The notes beneath the pieces are model-generated. The model was not told the DNA's origin and did no database searches. It worked only from the letters and a program-made list of their open reading frames with translations. This document shows positions 19,844 through 28,804 of a stretch of 64,000 bases of DNA, in pieces (positions within the stretch are counted from its first letter, which is position 1; every line of letters begins with the position of its first letter). Position numbers and translations under genes: made by a program. This stretch comes from Trichomonas vaginalis G3 (lineage: Eukaryota > Parabasalia > Trichomonadida > Trichomonadidae), in assembly GCF_026262505.1 (NCBI RefSeq), contig NC_067205.1, positions 15,624,001 to 15,688,000 of the forward strand, read 5' to 3'.

Positions 19844-20419
19844 ATGAGTGTTCACGTTAAGATCAATGATGAAAACATGACTTCATGGGAAGATATCATT
19901 GATGACATAGAGAATGACCTTGATGAAAACATGATGGGAGCTCAAACGTCAGTTAAGGTCAAACTTGGTGAAGTTCAAGAAAAGATCTCCGAGATCAATG
20001 CAAAAATATCTGCTCTTACAGAGGTTGACGTTTATTACAGAAGCTTGGAGAGAACTTTAAGCAAACTTGAACGTCAGAACCAAAGTCTCATAGTTGTGCT
20101 CCAGAAACTCAGTCTCATGCGTAAAGCATATAATGACTACCTACATGTAAGAGACTTACCTTCTTATTCTACTCCAGATCTCGACTTTTCCGATATAAGT
20201 CCAATCCTTATTGATACAACACTTACGATAGCAGGGATGCTTCCTACATATCCAGAATATGATAACTTACCTCAGCTCTTCGAGTATCTCAAGAAAAAGT
20301 TCATGATCTTATTATGCGAGACCATGAAAAGACGTCAAAATACCAGAACAGAACGAGAACAGAGCTTACTAATAGACTTATTATATAATACTAAAGAAAT
20401 AAAGGAGTTTTTATTCTAA
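19844..20419 (+). CDS. Coiled-coil Polinton protein
   Basis: The ORF encodes 191 aa from an ATG preceded by a T-rich CATTTTTTTCATG context. The N-terminal 35 residues are acidic. Residues about 40-105 form a heptad-like coiled coil (VQEKISEINAKISALTEVDV and SLERTLSKLERQNQSLIVVL), followed by a helical C-terminal domain. No signal peptide or membrane segment. It runs tail-to-tail with the gene ending at 20411, overlapping by 9 bp. Function unknown. Confidence 0.7.
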   Translation: MSVHVKINDENMTSWEDIIDDIENDLDENMMGAQTSVKVKLGEVQEKISEINAKISALTEVDVYYRSLERTLSKLERQNQSLIVVLQKLSLMRKAYNDYLHVRDLPSYSTPDLDFSDISPILIDTTLTIAGMLPTYPEYDNLPQLFEYLKKKFMILLCETMKRRQNTRTEREQSLLIDLLYNTKEIKEFLF

Positions 20420-20698
20420 CTTTGGTATTTTTGGGAAGAACTGATCTGGATCATATTTGTCAACCACAGGTTTTGGTATCAAAAGTCTCTCTGGTTCTTG
20501 GACGGCTGGTACTGGAAATGGTTCCTTTGGTTTCCTAGCTTTTGGGAGATCTAAAAATTTTCTTGGTCTCTTTCTTTTGTGTAAGTGTTGTCCATTTTTA
20601 TCGACAACGAATGTGAGCTTTCCGTCGTCAAAGATGAATGTCGTCGCTTCTTCAGTTCCCTCATCAACTATTATCTTCTTGATCTTTCTCTTCTCCAT
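20411..20698 (-). CDS. Small basic/proline-rich Polinton protein
   Basis: 95 aa from the ATG at 20698. An ATG exists 18 bp upstream, but an initiator-like box (TCACTTTTTCTGTTA, 20699-20713) lies between the two, so transcripts would start after it. The N-terminal half is charged beta-type (KRKIKKIIVDEGTEEATTF, GKLTFVVDKNGQHLHKRKRP). The C-terminal half is Pro-rich. The N-terminus overlaps the end of the methyltransferase gene by about 35 bp. Function unknown. Confidence 0.6.
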   Translation of the reverse strand: MEKRKIKKIIVDEGTEEATTFIFDDGKLTFVVDKNGQHLHKRKRPRKFLDLPKARKPKEPFPVPAVQEPERLLIPKPVVDKYDPDQFFPKIPKLE

Positions 20699-21506
20699 TA
20701 ACAGAAAAAGTGACATATATTACTTCATTATTTTTCTGAGTGTTAGGATTAATTAAACCTCTATCTATAACATGCTTTCTCATAGGAAATTTCTCTCCAT
20801 ATCTTTTTGTCAATATCTCTATAAGTTCTTCTGTATAAGATTTATCACTACTGAAGTAAATAGATGGATAATTAAGGACATCAAAGGTTTCTACAGTATC
20901 TTTAAGAGTCCATTCATCTCCATACTGTATAGAATAAGTATGGAAGTATGGAGGATCACATATAAAGAAAACATTGGGAAGATCTTTATACTCATTGAAG
21001 AGTATTCTCCAATCTTTATGAACAATAGTTAAACCTTCAAGATAGTCATCTATGTTTTCACCAAATAAGTTAGTATATCTGAGGTATAACACTTTCTTCA
21101 TTAATGTGTCAAGATCATAGTATTTGTATGCTCCAGAATAGAGAAGACGTGAACATAATGTATCCCAGTCTATGTATGGAGCTTTACTTATAACTTCTCT
21201 GACGATCTCTTTCTGATCAGTAGGAATTTTCTCATCTGGCTTAACATTTATTCTCTCCTTAAGTTCCTTAAGTATTTCATTCGTGTCATGAATGTGTTTC
21301 AGTCTATCAACGTAGTTATCATAGTCGTTAGCTATGATCGTTGCTTTTGGGAACATAATATGCAACAGATGAGAGATATAGAGAGAACCACCAAAGAGGT
21401 CAACGAAGACATAATCCCCTTTGATGTCTTTGAGTATGTCGATAAGAGCTTTCCTGATCTTCGACTTATTACCTATGAAAGGTAAAGGAGGTTTGGTAAA
21501 AATCAT
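20664..21506 (-). CDS. dam: DNA N6-adenine methyltransferase, Dam/D12 class
   Basis: The ORF encodes 280 aa from an ATG. Class motifs: PFIGNKSKI at residues 9-17, FVDLFGGS near 34-41 (S-adenosylmethionine binding), CDPPYF near 180 (catalytic DPPY) and a C-terminal strand (NNEVIYVTFSV). Length is normal for Dam-like enzymes, which methylate adenine in a short DNA target. It might mark the element's DNA against host nucleases or tune its expression; that is inference. The C-terminal end overlaps the next gene. The call is secure at family level; target sequence unknown. Confidence 0.9.
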   Translation of the reverse strand: MIFTKPPLPFIGNKSKIRKALIDILKDIKGDYVFVDLFGGSLYISHLLHIMFPKATIIANDYDNYVDRLKHIHDTNEILKELKERINVKPDEKIPTDQKEIVREVISKAPYIDWDTLCSRLLYSGAYKYYDLDTLMKKVLYLRYTNLFGENIDDYLEGLTIVHKDWRILFNEYKDLPNVFFICDPPYFHTYSIQYGDEWTLKDTVETFDVLNYPSIYFSSDKSYTEELIEILTKRYGEKFPMRKHVIDRGLINPNTQKNNEVIYVTFSVNGEEKDQEDNS

Positions 21507-21535
21507 TTATATGGTAATAAAAATAAGTGTTTAGA

Positions 21536-21709
21536 TTAATTGGGTTTGAGTAGGTCTGCTGCATCTGTATTGCGTCCTCTGTATCTCTCTCCTGGGAGAT
21601 CGCGGTTGATCATTCCGTGGACTTCGCAGAAAAAAAGGAGCATGACCAAGAGAACAATGAACAAGTTTATACAAAAGAATACAACAACAGCGTTCGTTAA
21701 GAAGTTCAT
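21536..21709 (-). CDS. Small single-pass membrane protein, Polinton
   Basis: 57 aa from the ATG at 21709. Residues about 4-29 are strongly hydrophobic (NAVVVFFCINLFIVLLVMLL), followed by a charged tail (GERYRGRNTDAADLLKPN). It looks like a signal-anchor protein. The plus-strand frame over the same span starts without an ATG and is less convincing. Function unknown. Confidence 0.5.
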   Translation of the reverse strand: MNFLTNAVVVFFCINLFIVLLVMLLFFCEVHGMINRDLPGERYRGRNTDAADLLKPN

Positions 21710-21763
21710 TGAACTCTTCACATAAGCTATGTCTTCTTCGTAGCCATTAACTTAAAAAGTGTC

Positions 21764-22156
21764 ATGACCACTTCATTTTTGATGAAGTCAACAGCTTATG
21801 TCCACTTCCTCCCACAAGCACTTGAGGAACAAGAGAAGGTCATCATTGAATACCTTCAAGCCACTGAGAAGCTCCAAAAGCTTCAAGATCTCCGCGAAGA
21901 GTTCAAGTCCCGCTTGAAACAGGAGAACTTACTACAGGAATACATGCTCATTTTGTACCCATTACTAGATGGCTCCCATTTACCATCAGAGTACACTGCA
22001 GCTCTTGATGCACTCAAAGATCTTCGCGATCACCGTCCGATCGGTAAAGAAGCCTTCGAGCTCACCATTGAGCAAGCCATCCTCGCCAAGTACAATGCAA
22101 AGAAGCGGATGCTCGAAGCTCTTGATAAGATCAAGGAGTACGTCGAAACGTTCTAA
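21764..22156 (+). CDS. Helical Polinton protein of unknown function
   Basis: 130 aa from the ATG at 21764. A TCATTTTTG box just before the second in-frame ATG (21782) makes that an alternative start. Almost entirely helical and charged (ALEEQEKVIIEYLQATEKL, then IEQAILAKYNAKKRMLEALD). No signal peptide or membrane segment. Family unknown. Confidence 0.65.
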   Translation: MTTSFLMKSTAYVHFLPQALEEQEKVIIEYLQATEKLQKLQDLREEFKSRLKQENLLQEYMLILYPLLDGSHLPSEYTAALDALKDLRDHRPIGKEAFELTIEQAILAKYNAKKRMLEALDKIKEYVETF

Positions 22157-22264
22157 AATAATTACTTGAGTAAACAATAAGTTTTATTGAGTAAGTCTTG
22201 AAACATTTGTGCTTTTGTTCTTGTTTGAACAACCATATTTAACATTAGATAAAAAATTTTTTGG

Positions 22265-22846
22265 TTAAACAATAACATACTTAAGACATAAATTATACCT
22301 ACTTATTAACTCAGTATATTGAGCATTATATGCATACTTAAACTCTTGAGCAATATTGTTCTCATCAATGATTCTGATCTGAGCTATTTTTGAGAAAGGT
22401 GGTGGAATACCACAACATGTGATGTCTGGGTCCAGTAGGTCTATTTCACACTTGAACCCAGTCATTCTGTGAACAACTTCTTCCAAGTCTGGCTTAGGTA
22501 GTAAGATCTGATCTTTGCTCACTAAGTTAGAAAAGAGCTCTTTGTCTTGGTCTAGAAGTATCTTCTGGTATATACTAAGTAAATACTCTTCTACACCAAT
22601 CCTCGATGAAGTCTCCACAGATCTCGATGAGGTCAGGTTGGAAGTTAATGGACTTAAAGGAGGAGGATACATTGGTGCTTCTGAGTTCGTAGTTGTTTCC
22701 TCTTTTTTTATCTCTGTTGGAGCATCACTTACTGTACCAGATGGATAGTTCTTTATCACAATGTTATTAGTTGTTCTTGAATCAACATTGCTTGTTGGTT
22801 CAATTGGAAGATTAGCTGCACCATAAAGAATTGACTTCGATCTCAT
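22265..22846 (-). CDS. Polinton protein of unknown function
   Basis: 193 aa from an ATG. A Ser/Thr/Pro-rich, probably disordered first half is followed by a globular C-terminal half (VEEYLLSIYQKILLDQDKEL, then ITCCGIPPPFSKIAQIRII). It is divergent from the gene at 22882, with 35 bp between starts. Family unknown. Confidence 0.65.
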   Translation of the reverse strand: MRSKSILYGAANLPIEPTSNVDSRTTNNIVIKNYPSGTVSDAPTEIKKEETTTNSEAPMYPPPLSPLTSNLTSSRSVETSSRIGVEEYLLSIYQKILLDQDKELFSNLVSKDQILLPKPDLEEVVHRMTGFKCEIDLLDPDITCCGIPPPFSKIAQIRIIDENNIAQEFKYAYNAQYTELISRYNLCLKYVIV

Positions 22847-22881
22847 TTGTTATGAGTAAAAATTGTTTTATTCTCATATAA

Positions 22882-23235
22882 ATGACGAACATTAACCCAG
22901 AGAACAACACAGAATATACTGCAACAGGAGTTGTTTACAATGATCTAGATCAGATCGTCCAACTCAAAGCCCCAAGAGGAAGGAATTTAATAAGACAACC
23001 TCCACCAAAGATATATGTTGATGATGGTAGTAATGGGTTCAACTTAGTGTATCATTACTCATATCCTCAATATGCAAAAATTGGGTCTACCCCAAACGTG
23101 ACAAACCATTATATGAACCTTTATGATGAAGCAAGGTTTCATGCACCAACGAAGAAAGAACCTGATGCATCAAGATTACATGAATTCGCAGACCATGATG
23201 GTTATAGCGATTACTCAATGCCTGTAAGACTTTAA
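22882..23235 (+). CDS. Polinton protein upstream of the integrase
   Basis: 117 aa from an ATG. Tyr/Asn-rich with few charged blocks (NLVYHYSYPQYAKIGSTPNV). It ends 13 bp before the integrase start on the same strand, so the two may be expressed together. Family unknown. Confidence 0.6.
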   Translation: MTNINPENNTEYTATGVVYNDLDQIVQLKAPRGRNLIRQPPPKIYVDDGSNGFNLVYHYSYPQYAKIGSTPNVTNHYMNLYDEARFHAPTKKEPDASRLHEFADHDGYSDYSMPVRL

Positions 23236-23248
23236 CGTTAATAAAAAA

Positions 23249-23986
23249 ATGACTGTTGGTAAACAAGAAAAAACTTTAATACAAGAGGATTTGATGCTAC
23301 CAATATATTCAACTGATATGGGAGCTTATCAATTCGATACATTTGAGAATCCTGGTGGAACACCACCATATTTTCTTTTGTTCATCAATGTAAACAGTAG
23401 AAAAGGTTATGCGTTCCCAATGAGTGAAAAGAACTCAAACAATGTTCTAAGTGCAATGCAGAAGTTCATTTCACAAGCTACAGGTGAAATGAAGCCTACA
23501 ATACTTACTAGTGATGAAGACCCAGCTTATACGACACAAAATGTTCGAGATCTGTTGGTCAGTCATAACATTGAGCACATGACGACACAGAAATACAATC
23601 ATAACATACTAGGTATTATTAATAGGTTCTGTAGAACTATTAGAACTATGTTACATATGAAGTTAAACCTCAAAGAAGGTGATAAAACACCACCTTTCAC
23701 TGCAGATACAATGAGACAAATTATTAATGACTACAACACTGAATATCATTCAAGCACACAACAAAAGCCTGATGATTTCACAGAAAAGGATAATGAGGAA
23801 TATATAAAGAAGCAAAGATTGAAAGAAGAGTATGTCAGAAAAAATAACCTTTATAACTTAAGACCTGGTCAAAAAGTTCAAGTCATAGTTGAACCAAGAA
23901 CATGGGTAAAGGTAACCAACAAAGAAGACATCTTGATCCTTCTTATTATACAGTTGATTCAGTTGATACAAGTGCATACTTGTTAA
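23249..23986 (+). CDS. int: Polinton integrase, rve core region
   Basis: Reading frame of 245 codons from an ATG. The rve-type catalytic region is recognisable from YSTDMGAYQFD, ILTSDEDPAYTTQNVRDLL, IEHMTTQKYNHNILGI and FCRTIRTML. A C-terminal block, NLYNLRPGQKVQVIVEP, is typical of Polinton integrases. The enzyme joins element ends to target DNA and makes the 6-bp duplication seen here. The gene looks interrupted in this copy. Confidence 0.85.
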   Translation: MTVGKQEKTLIQEDLMLPIYSTDMGAYQFDTFENPGGTPPYFLLFINVNSRKGYAFPMSEKNSNNVLSAMQKFISQATGEMKPTILTSDEDPAYTTQNVRDLLVSHNIEHMTTQKYNHNILGIINRFCRTIRTMLHMKLNLKEGDKTPPFTADTMRQIINDYNTEYHSSTQQKPDDFTEKDNEEYIKKQRLKEEYVRKNNLYNLRPGQKVQVIVEPRTWVKVTNKEDILILLIIQLIQLIQVHTC

Positions 23987-24315
23987 GAGCAAAAGATGGA
24001 AGTGTTGCAAGATATCCACGTTATCAGATATGGACAAAAATAGAGCATGGATTAAAGCAAGGAGAAACTTTAGATCAAGGAAGACACGGTGCTGTTAAAA
24101 GTATTGATGGTCATGAACTTGTCGGTAATGATGTAAAGTATGATGTTACGTTTGAGAACGAAAATACAGGAAAAGTGACAGGTAGAGGTATGCGTGAAGG
24201 TAATCCAAACAGGTTGTCACAAATGGAAGTACAGTATTGGAGGAAAAATATTAATGAAGGTCATGTTAAAGATATGCCTAGTTTTCTTGAGAAGTATCGT
24301 GGGTTTCGAGTTTAG
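23902..24315 (+). CDS. Reading frame with integrase C-terminal character
   Basis: 137 codons overlapping the end of the integrase frame. It includes KYDVTFENENTGKVTGRGM and MEVQYWRKN, reminiscent of the chromodomain-like C-terminal region known from Polinton integrases. Treated as a separate fossil piece. It overlaps the next, opposite-strand gene by about 38 bp. Confidence 0.55.
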   Translation: MGKGNQQRRHLDPSYYTVDSVDTSAYLLRAKDGSVARYPRYQIWTKIEHGLKQGETLDQGRHGAVKSIDGHELVGNDVKYDVTFENENTGKVTGRGMREGNPNRLSQMEVQYWRKNINEGHVKDMPSFLEKYRGFRV

Positions 24316-24514
24316 CTTGTAAGTCCTTTATTTTTGTTTCATACAATGAGATCTTCCTTCTGATCTGTTCATCATTGAGAGGTTGCTTGACTTTACGGAA
24401 CTGTACACGTCCGTCTTTCATTGTATGTACATAATATCCATCAGGAACCTTACCATCTTTTATATATTCAGTTAACCACTTTTGTTTAGTTGATGCTTTA
24501 ATGACTTGACTCAT
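24278..24514 (-). CDS. Small Polinton protein with YYVHTMKDGRVQFRK motif
   Basis: 78 aa from an ATG. GYYVHTMKDGRVQFRKVK closely resembles the motif in the protein at 9279-9728; a coiled-coil tail follows (IRRKISLYETKIKDLQAKLE). It overlaps the stop of the upstream Lys-rich gene by 4 bp on the same strand. Function unknown; a small DNA- or protein-binding module is possible. Confidence 0.65.
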   Translation of the reverse strand: MSQVIKASTKQKWLTEYIKDGKVPDGYYVHTMKDGRVQFRKVKQPLNDEQIRRKISLYETKIKDLQAKLETHDTSQEN

Positions 24515-24852
24515 TTCTTACTGGATAAATTTTTATGTTTTTTATCTTTTGACGATTTTTTATCCTTATCTTTCTTCTTGTCCTTGTCCTTCTTTGATTT
24601 ATCCTTCTTCTTGTCCTTGTCCTTCTTGGACTTCTCTGCTGCAGGTGGTGTTGGATTCTGTTTGACTTTAGCACTTGGGTCAGGACCTTGTCTTTGAGAC
24701 TTAGATATAGATTGTTTAGGAGCTGCTGCTTGTTTAGTTGCTTCAGCTTGTTGTTTAGCTAATTCAGCAGCTTGTTTATCATTCTCTTCTATTTCCTTTG
24801 CACCAGTTGCGACTTCATTCTTGAACTTTTGGAGATTCTCAGCAGCATCCAT
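24511..24852 (-). CDS. Lys/Asp-rich Polinton protein
   Basis: 113 aa from an ATG. Ala/Gln-rich helical N-terminal half, then a Lys-Asp-Lys repeat tail (KKDKDKKKDKSKKDKDKK). The basic tail suggests DNA packing or nucleolar/nuclear targeting; inference only. Directly follows the frame at 24852-25643 on the same strand. Confidence 0.65.
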   Translation of the reverse strand: MDAAENLQKFKNEVATGAKEIEENDKQAAELAKQQAEATKQAAAPKQSISKSQRQGPDPSAKVKQNPTPPAAEKSKKDKDKKKDKSKKDKDKKKDKDKKSSKDKKHKNLSSKK

Positions 24853-25643
24853 TACCTTATTCGCTCTTTAAACAATCCATAAAATTTCTGCCATGGTGAT
24901 ACTGAAGGTATATTTCCACCAATTGCTGGAGGAACTGATGCTTCAGGAGTTGGAGATGGTGTTTTGTCTGAATTGAGATGCTTTTCTGCTTCAAGAACTT
25001 GTGTAGTATTTTTCTCCAGGTATGCTTTTGCAACCTCCTTAACTTCTGGACGTTCATTATTTACATCCTGTCTTGGTGTTGATGTTTCAGTAGCGTTTTC
25101 CTGAGTTACATTAACAACAGGTTGCTCAACTGCTGAAACATTAGCTGCTTCAGTAATGTTATGAGTAGTTGAAACATTTCCTGATATACCTTCTCCTGTT
25201 GGAACTCTTGGAGCAATTGTTGTGATGTTCGCCATTGCAGGAGTTGGAGTAGGAGTGTCATCAATCTTTCTGTCAGCTTTCGTCGTTTGCGTTGTAGTAT
25301 TTGTTGTTTCATTACCATATTTTGATCTTAGTCTGGTAAGCTCTAACTTCATATGTTCTTCAGGATATGCATACTTATTATATTCACCCTTAATATTCTT
25401 TTTCCATTCATCGTATTTATCTTCTGCTGATTTCTTAATTGATGCTAGTCCGTTTACAGCCAATTCATCAGTACCGTTATCAGTAGTCTGGTTATATAAA
25501 AGATTAGCAGCTGATCTAATTGTGTAATCCGTAAGATTACCAAAACGCTCTATTGTACCTAATGTTGTGTTCTTCAGTTCCTTTCCAATTCCTTGTGCAG
25601 CATCTTTGACTAAATCAGCACCCCATGCACCAAATTGTCTCAC
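24852..25643 (-). CDS. Polinton reading frame, Thr/Asn-rich with amphipathic start
   Basis: 263 codons. It begins with an amphipathic, membrane-active-looking stretch (GADLVKDAAQGIGKELKN), followed by a Thr/Asn/Pro-rich central region with many NxT/S sites and a short helical end (PWQKFYGLFKERIR). It lies next to the large repeat protein on the same strand. This part of the element looks interrupted. Confidence 0.5.
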   Translation of the reverse strand: MRQFGAWGADLVKDAAQGIGKELKNTTLGTIERFGNLTDYTIRSAANLLYNQTTDNGTDELAVNGLASIKKSAEDKYDEWKKNIKGEYNKYAYPEEHMKLELTRLRSKYGNETTNTTTQTTKADRKIDDTPTPTPAMANITTIAPRVPTGEGISGNVSTTHNITEAANVSAVEQPVVNVTQENATETSTPRQDVNNERPEVKEVAKAYLEKNTTQVLEAEKHLNSDKTPSPTPEASVPPAIGGNIPSVSPWQKFYGLFKERIR

Positions 25644-25651
25644 AGGAGCCG

Positions 25652-28195
25652 CTATTGATGGTGAAGGAGATGGAGATGGCGATGGAGTTGGTGATGGTGA
25701 AGGAGATGGAGATGGTGAAGGAGATGGAGTTGGCGATGGTGTTGCTGCTTTCGCCTTTCTATCAGCTTCTTCCTTAGCCTTTCTATCTGCTTCTTCTTTC
25801 GCCTTTCTATCTGCTTCTTCCTTAGCCTTACGAGCTTTTCTTTCTTCTTAAGTTCCTCTAGTTCTTTACGTTCAGCTTCTTCTTTCGCCTTTCGTTCAGC
25901 TTCTTCCTTAGCCTTACGAGCTTTTTCTTTCTTCTTAAGCTCCTCTAGTTCTTTACGTTCAGCTTCTTCTTTCGCCTTTCGTTCAGCTTCTTCCTTAGCC
26001 TTACGAGCTTTTTCTTTCTTCTTAAGCTCCTCTAGTTCTTTACGTTCAGCTTCTTCTTTCGCCTTTCGTTCAGCTTCTTCCTTAGCCTTACGAGCTTTTT
26101 CTTTCTTCTTAAGCTCCTCTAGTTCTTTACGTTCAGCTTCTTCTTTCGCCTTTCGTTCAGCTTCTTCCTTAGCCTTACGAGCTTTTTCTTTCTTCTTAAG
26201 CTCCTCTAGTTCTTTACGTTCAGCTTCTTCTTTCGCCTTTCGTTCAGCTTCTTCCTTAGCCTTACGAGCTTTTTCTTCATAATATTTTGTATACTTATCA
26301 TCAGCCCAATTACCAAGTGATTTGGCACCTGTTAGTATTCCATTTGCGGTTGATGTTGCTGTTCTTCCGAGCCATCCCCCTACCGCTGAAGCACCATTGC
26401 CAATAGCACTACCAGCATTTAAAATTCCACGACCAATCCATATCCCTGGTTTTGCCTTTGTATTAAGAGTAAGAAATTCTTCCTTCCTATCTTCAGGTGT
26501 AGGATTTGTAACAGTTCTTACAGTATCAACAACAGTGTCAACACTGGTTCCAATAGCACTACCAACAGCTGTTGCACCAGTTAGAATACCATGGGTAACT
26601 AAATCAGTAGCTCTTGAGACAACATTATCACTCGAGGCTTTCTCTGCTGGATAGTTTGATCCTTTGTAAGTTCCTGGACCACCTCTATTTGAAGCTTCTC
26701 CTTCAACTATTTTCTTCTCTTCTTGTGCTTGTTCTCTGGCAACACTCAATGCACGTTCTTGTCTTTGAATGTTGTCTTTCTTTAACATGTAACCACCAAG
26801 TGTCTGTGGTGGTGTGTTTTTATCTAGTGCAGCATCAATTGCAGCCTTTTCTTTTCGCTTTTCTTCGTCTAACCAATTTTGAATAGATTCTGCATCAGTT
26901 GGTTCAGCTGGAGTTGGAGACGGTGTTGGAGCTTTAGTTGGTGTTGGAGACGGTGTCGGAGCTTTAGTCGGAGTTGGAGATGGAGTAGGTGCTTTTGTAG
27001 GTGTCGGTGATGGAGTTGGAGATGGAGTTGGAGGTACTGTTGGTTCTGGAGTTGGTTCAACAGTCGGTGAAGGTGTTGGCGCCTTTGTGATTCGAGGAGT
27101 TGGCTCTGGTGTTCTAATAGGGGAAGCAGTTGGTGTATTAGCTCTTTTAAGAACCTGTGATCTTTCCGCTTGATTTGAATCAGATACTGGGTTAGTTGTA
27201 CTAGGATGTGATACAGGAGTTATTTTTGGTGTAGGTGTTGGTTTATTTAATGTTATACCATGACTACTCGACATTGGTGGAGGACCTGCGTGAGCAGTTG
27301 GTGTCAGAGTTGGCGTTGGAGCTACTGTAGGAGTTGGCGTTGGAGCTACTGTTGGTTCAGGAGTGGGAGTTGGTGTTGGAGCTACTGTAGGAGTAGGTGT
27401 AGGAGTTGGTGTTGGAGTCGACATTTGTTTTAACCTCTCATTATACCAATTCTCCAAATAATAAGCCTCACCCATTAAGTTACTCTGTCTTTGTTTTATA
27501 GAAAATTCACCTAACAGTAATTCATCATGAATCATTTTCTGCAGCTTTGTCGTGTTTTCTACTTCCTTTATTAGAACGCTCGATGTATTCGCCAATCCTC
27601 TATATTCCTTAATCATCTTATCTAGTTTGTTCATATTTGGTACTTCCTTTTTCTTCTCAGCGTTAATCTCATTAGATCGTTTCTCCAATTCTTCAACTAC
27701 TTTGTAAAGCTTATTTATCTTGACATGTGATTCCTTTACTTCTCCAGTCCTTGGATCCTTAGGTTCCTTGTATTTAGCTAATTTCGTCTCTATATATCTT
27801 CGTTTAGCGTCATATCCAGGATCACTGGTTCGTAAAGGATGCGAAGGTGGACGAAAATAAGGTATGTAGAAATCTGGATCATCATTAATAGAAGAACGTG
27901 CTTTAAAGTTACGAACCGCGTCTGTAAAAGGGTCTCTACCACGTGCTGTATATGTTGATGTAATCAAAAAGCCTTCTCTTCTCATTGGGAAATTAATACG
28001 ACCTTTTTGAACATATTCTTTCTCAAAGTATTGCCTAGCATTGTAATCAAAAGCAAGATCATTATATATATCGCGCAAAAAATCAAATGTATGCTGCTTG
28101 AACTTTTGATCGCTAATTATGGTACGAATTATCGGACGTTCATTCTCCCATTTCTTAACTCGTTCATCAATGAGTTTCCTCTCTTGTTCACTCAT
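25652..28195 (-). CDS. Large Pro/Thr- and Lys/Glu-repeat Polinton protein
   Basis: Reading frame of 847 codons from an ATG at 28195. In order: a charged globular N-terminal region (1-255) with coiled-coil segments; Pro-Thr repeats of the [11 protein letters not shown] and [10 protein letters not shown] kind; and a Gly/Ala-rich hydrophobic region near 530-645 ([26 protein letters not shown]), possibly membrane-active. Then come about five 29-residue repeats ([20 protein letters not shown]...), a single long helix. No family recognised. It resembles a large virion tegument- or core-type protein only in general character. The gene region looks interrupted. Confidence 0.6.
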   Translation of the reverse strand: MSEQERKLIDERVKKWENERPIIRTIISDQKFKQHTFDFLRDIYNDLAFDYNARQYFEKEYVQKGRINFPMRREGFLITSTYTARGRDPFTDAVRNFKARSSINDDPDFYIPYFRPPSHPLRTSDPGYDAKRRYIETKLAKYKEPKDPRTGEVKESHVKINKLYKVVEELEKRSNEINAEKKKEVPNMNKLDKMIKEYRGLANTSSVLIKEVENTTKLQKMIHDELLLGEFSIKQRQSNLMGEAYYLENWYNERLKQMSTPTPTPTPTPTVAPTPTPTPEPTVAPTPTPTVAPTPTLTPTAHAGPPPMSSSHGITLNKPTPTPKITPVSHPSTTNPVSDSNQAERSQVLKRANTPTASPIRTPEPTPRITKAPTPSPTVEPTPEPTVPPTPSPTPSPTPTKAPTPSPTPTKAPTPSPTPTKAPTPSPTPAEPTDAESIQNWLDEEKRKEKAAIDAALDKNTPPQTLGGYMLKKDNIQRQERALSVAREQAQEEKKIVEGEASNRGGPGTYKGSNYPAEKASSDNVVSRATDLVTHGILTGATAVGSAIGTSVDTVVDTVRTVTNPTPEDRKEEFLTLNTKAKPGIWIGRGILNAGSAIGNGASAVGGWLGRTATSTANGILTGAKSLGNWADDKYTKYYEEKARKAKEEAERKAKEEAERKELEELKKKEKARKAKEEAERKAKEEAERKELEELKKKEKARKAKEEAERKAKEEAERKELEELKKKEKARKAKEEAERKAKEEAERKELEELKKKEKARKAKEEAERKAKEEAERKELEELKKKEKLVRLRKKQIERRKKKQIERLRKKLIERRKQQHHRQLHLLHHLHLLHHHQLHRHLHLLHHQ
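25836..26275. repeat. 87-bp tandem repeat in the large repeat gene
   Basis: About five units of 87 bp, read from the regular spacing of the ACGAGCTTTTT block (25916, 26003, 26090, 26177, 26264). Each encodes one 29-residue Lys/Glu/Ala helix repeat. Units are almost identical, so they were recently homogenised. Confidence 0.95.
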
Positions 28196-28215
28196 TTAAA
28201 CCTCATAAAAATATA

Positions 28216-28623
28216 TTATCTGCGTATAGTGCCACTAATAGCATTAATCCATGGCATGTCTGATAGTACACGTACTGACTGAACTAATGGCTTATGATTG
28301 TTCCAAATAGCTCCTCCAATGTATGCGTTATACTTATTGTTGTCAATAGTTTGTTGAGGTTGAACTATAGGTGTTTCAACAGGCTTGTCTCTACTGAAGT
28401 CACCACCAAGAGCTTTATTGAATGCTTTAAGATTCTTCGTTAATGCATTATCTTCACCTAATGTAGTTTTTGCAATTCTTTCACCAAGACTACCGATAAC
28501 ACCACCGACTTGACCAACTTGAGGGAAAAGTTTGTTAGCAATGTTAAATCCAGCACCTATTACAAGACCAGGATTTTTTTTCACCATACCCCATCCAGCT
28601 TTAACATAATCGCCAAAACCCAT
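28216..28623 (-). CDS. Small amphipathic Polinton protein, membrane-active-looking
   Basis: 135 aa from an ATG. The N-terminal half is Gly-rich and amphipathic (MGFGDYVKAGWGMVKKNPGL, then GQVGGVIGSLGERIAKTTLG). That recalls the membrane-lytic minor core proteins of adenovirus-like viruses, such as protein VI, in character only. The C-terminal half is polar. It lies between the large repeat gene and the ATPase on the same strand. Confidence 0.6.
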   Translation of the reverse strand: MGFGDYVKAGWGMVKKNPGLVIGAGFNIANKLFPQVGQVGGVIGSLGERIAKTTLGEDNALTKNLKAFNKALGGDFSRDKPVETPIVQPQQTIDNNKYNAYIGGAIWNNHKPLVQSVRVLSDMPWINAISGTIRR

Positions 28624-28633
28624 TTATTTCTTC

Positions 28634-28804
28634 TTAAAATAATGTCATCTTTTGTTGCTTAACTTCTTTAAAGTCCGTCTTTCCTGCAACTATATGAACT
28701 TCCATATATGAACGAGGTGTTGGTAGCTCTTTGTATTTGTTCCATAACTCTTCCCAATCTTCTGTTGCTCCTGACTGTTCAATCATTGACTGAAAGTCTC
28801 TCAT
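28634..28804 (-). CDS. Small ORF next to the ATPase
   Basis: 56 aa from an ATG at 28804, overlapping the ATPase stop by 4 bp (ATGA). It reads MRDFQSMIEQSGATEDWEEL, then YKELPTPRSYMEVHIVAG. Protein-like, unrecognised; whether it is an independent gene is left open. Confidence 0.4.
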   Translation of the reverse strand: MRDFQSMIEQSGATEDWEELWNKYKELPTPRSYMEVHIVAGKTDFKEVKQQKMTLF

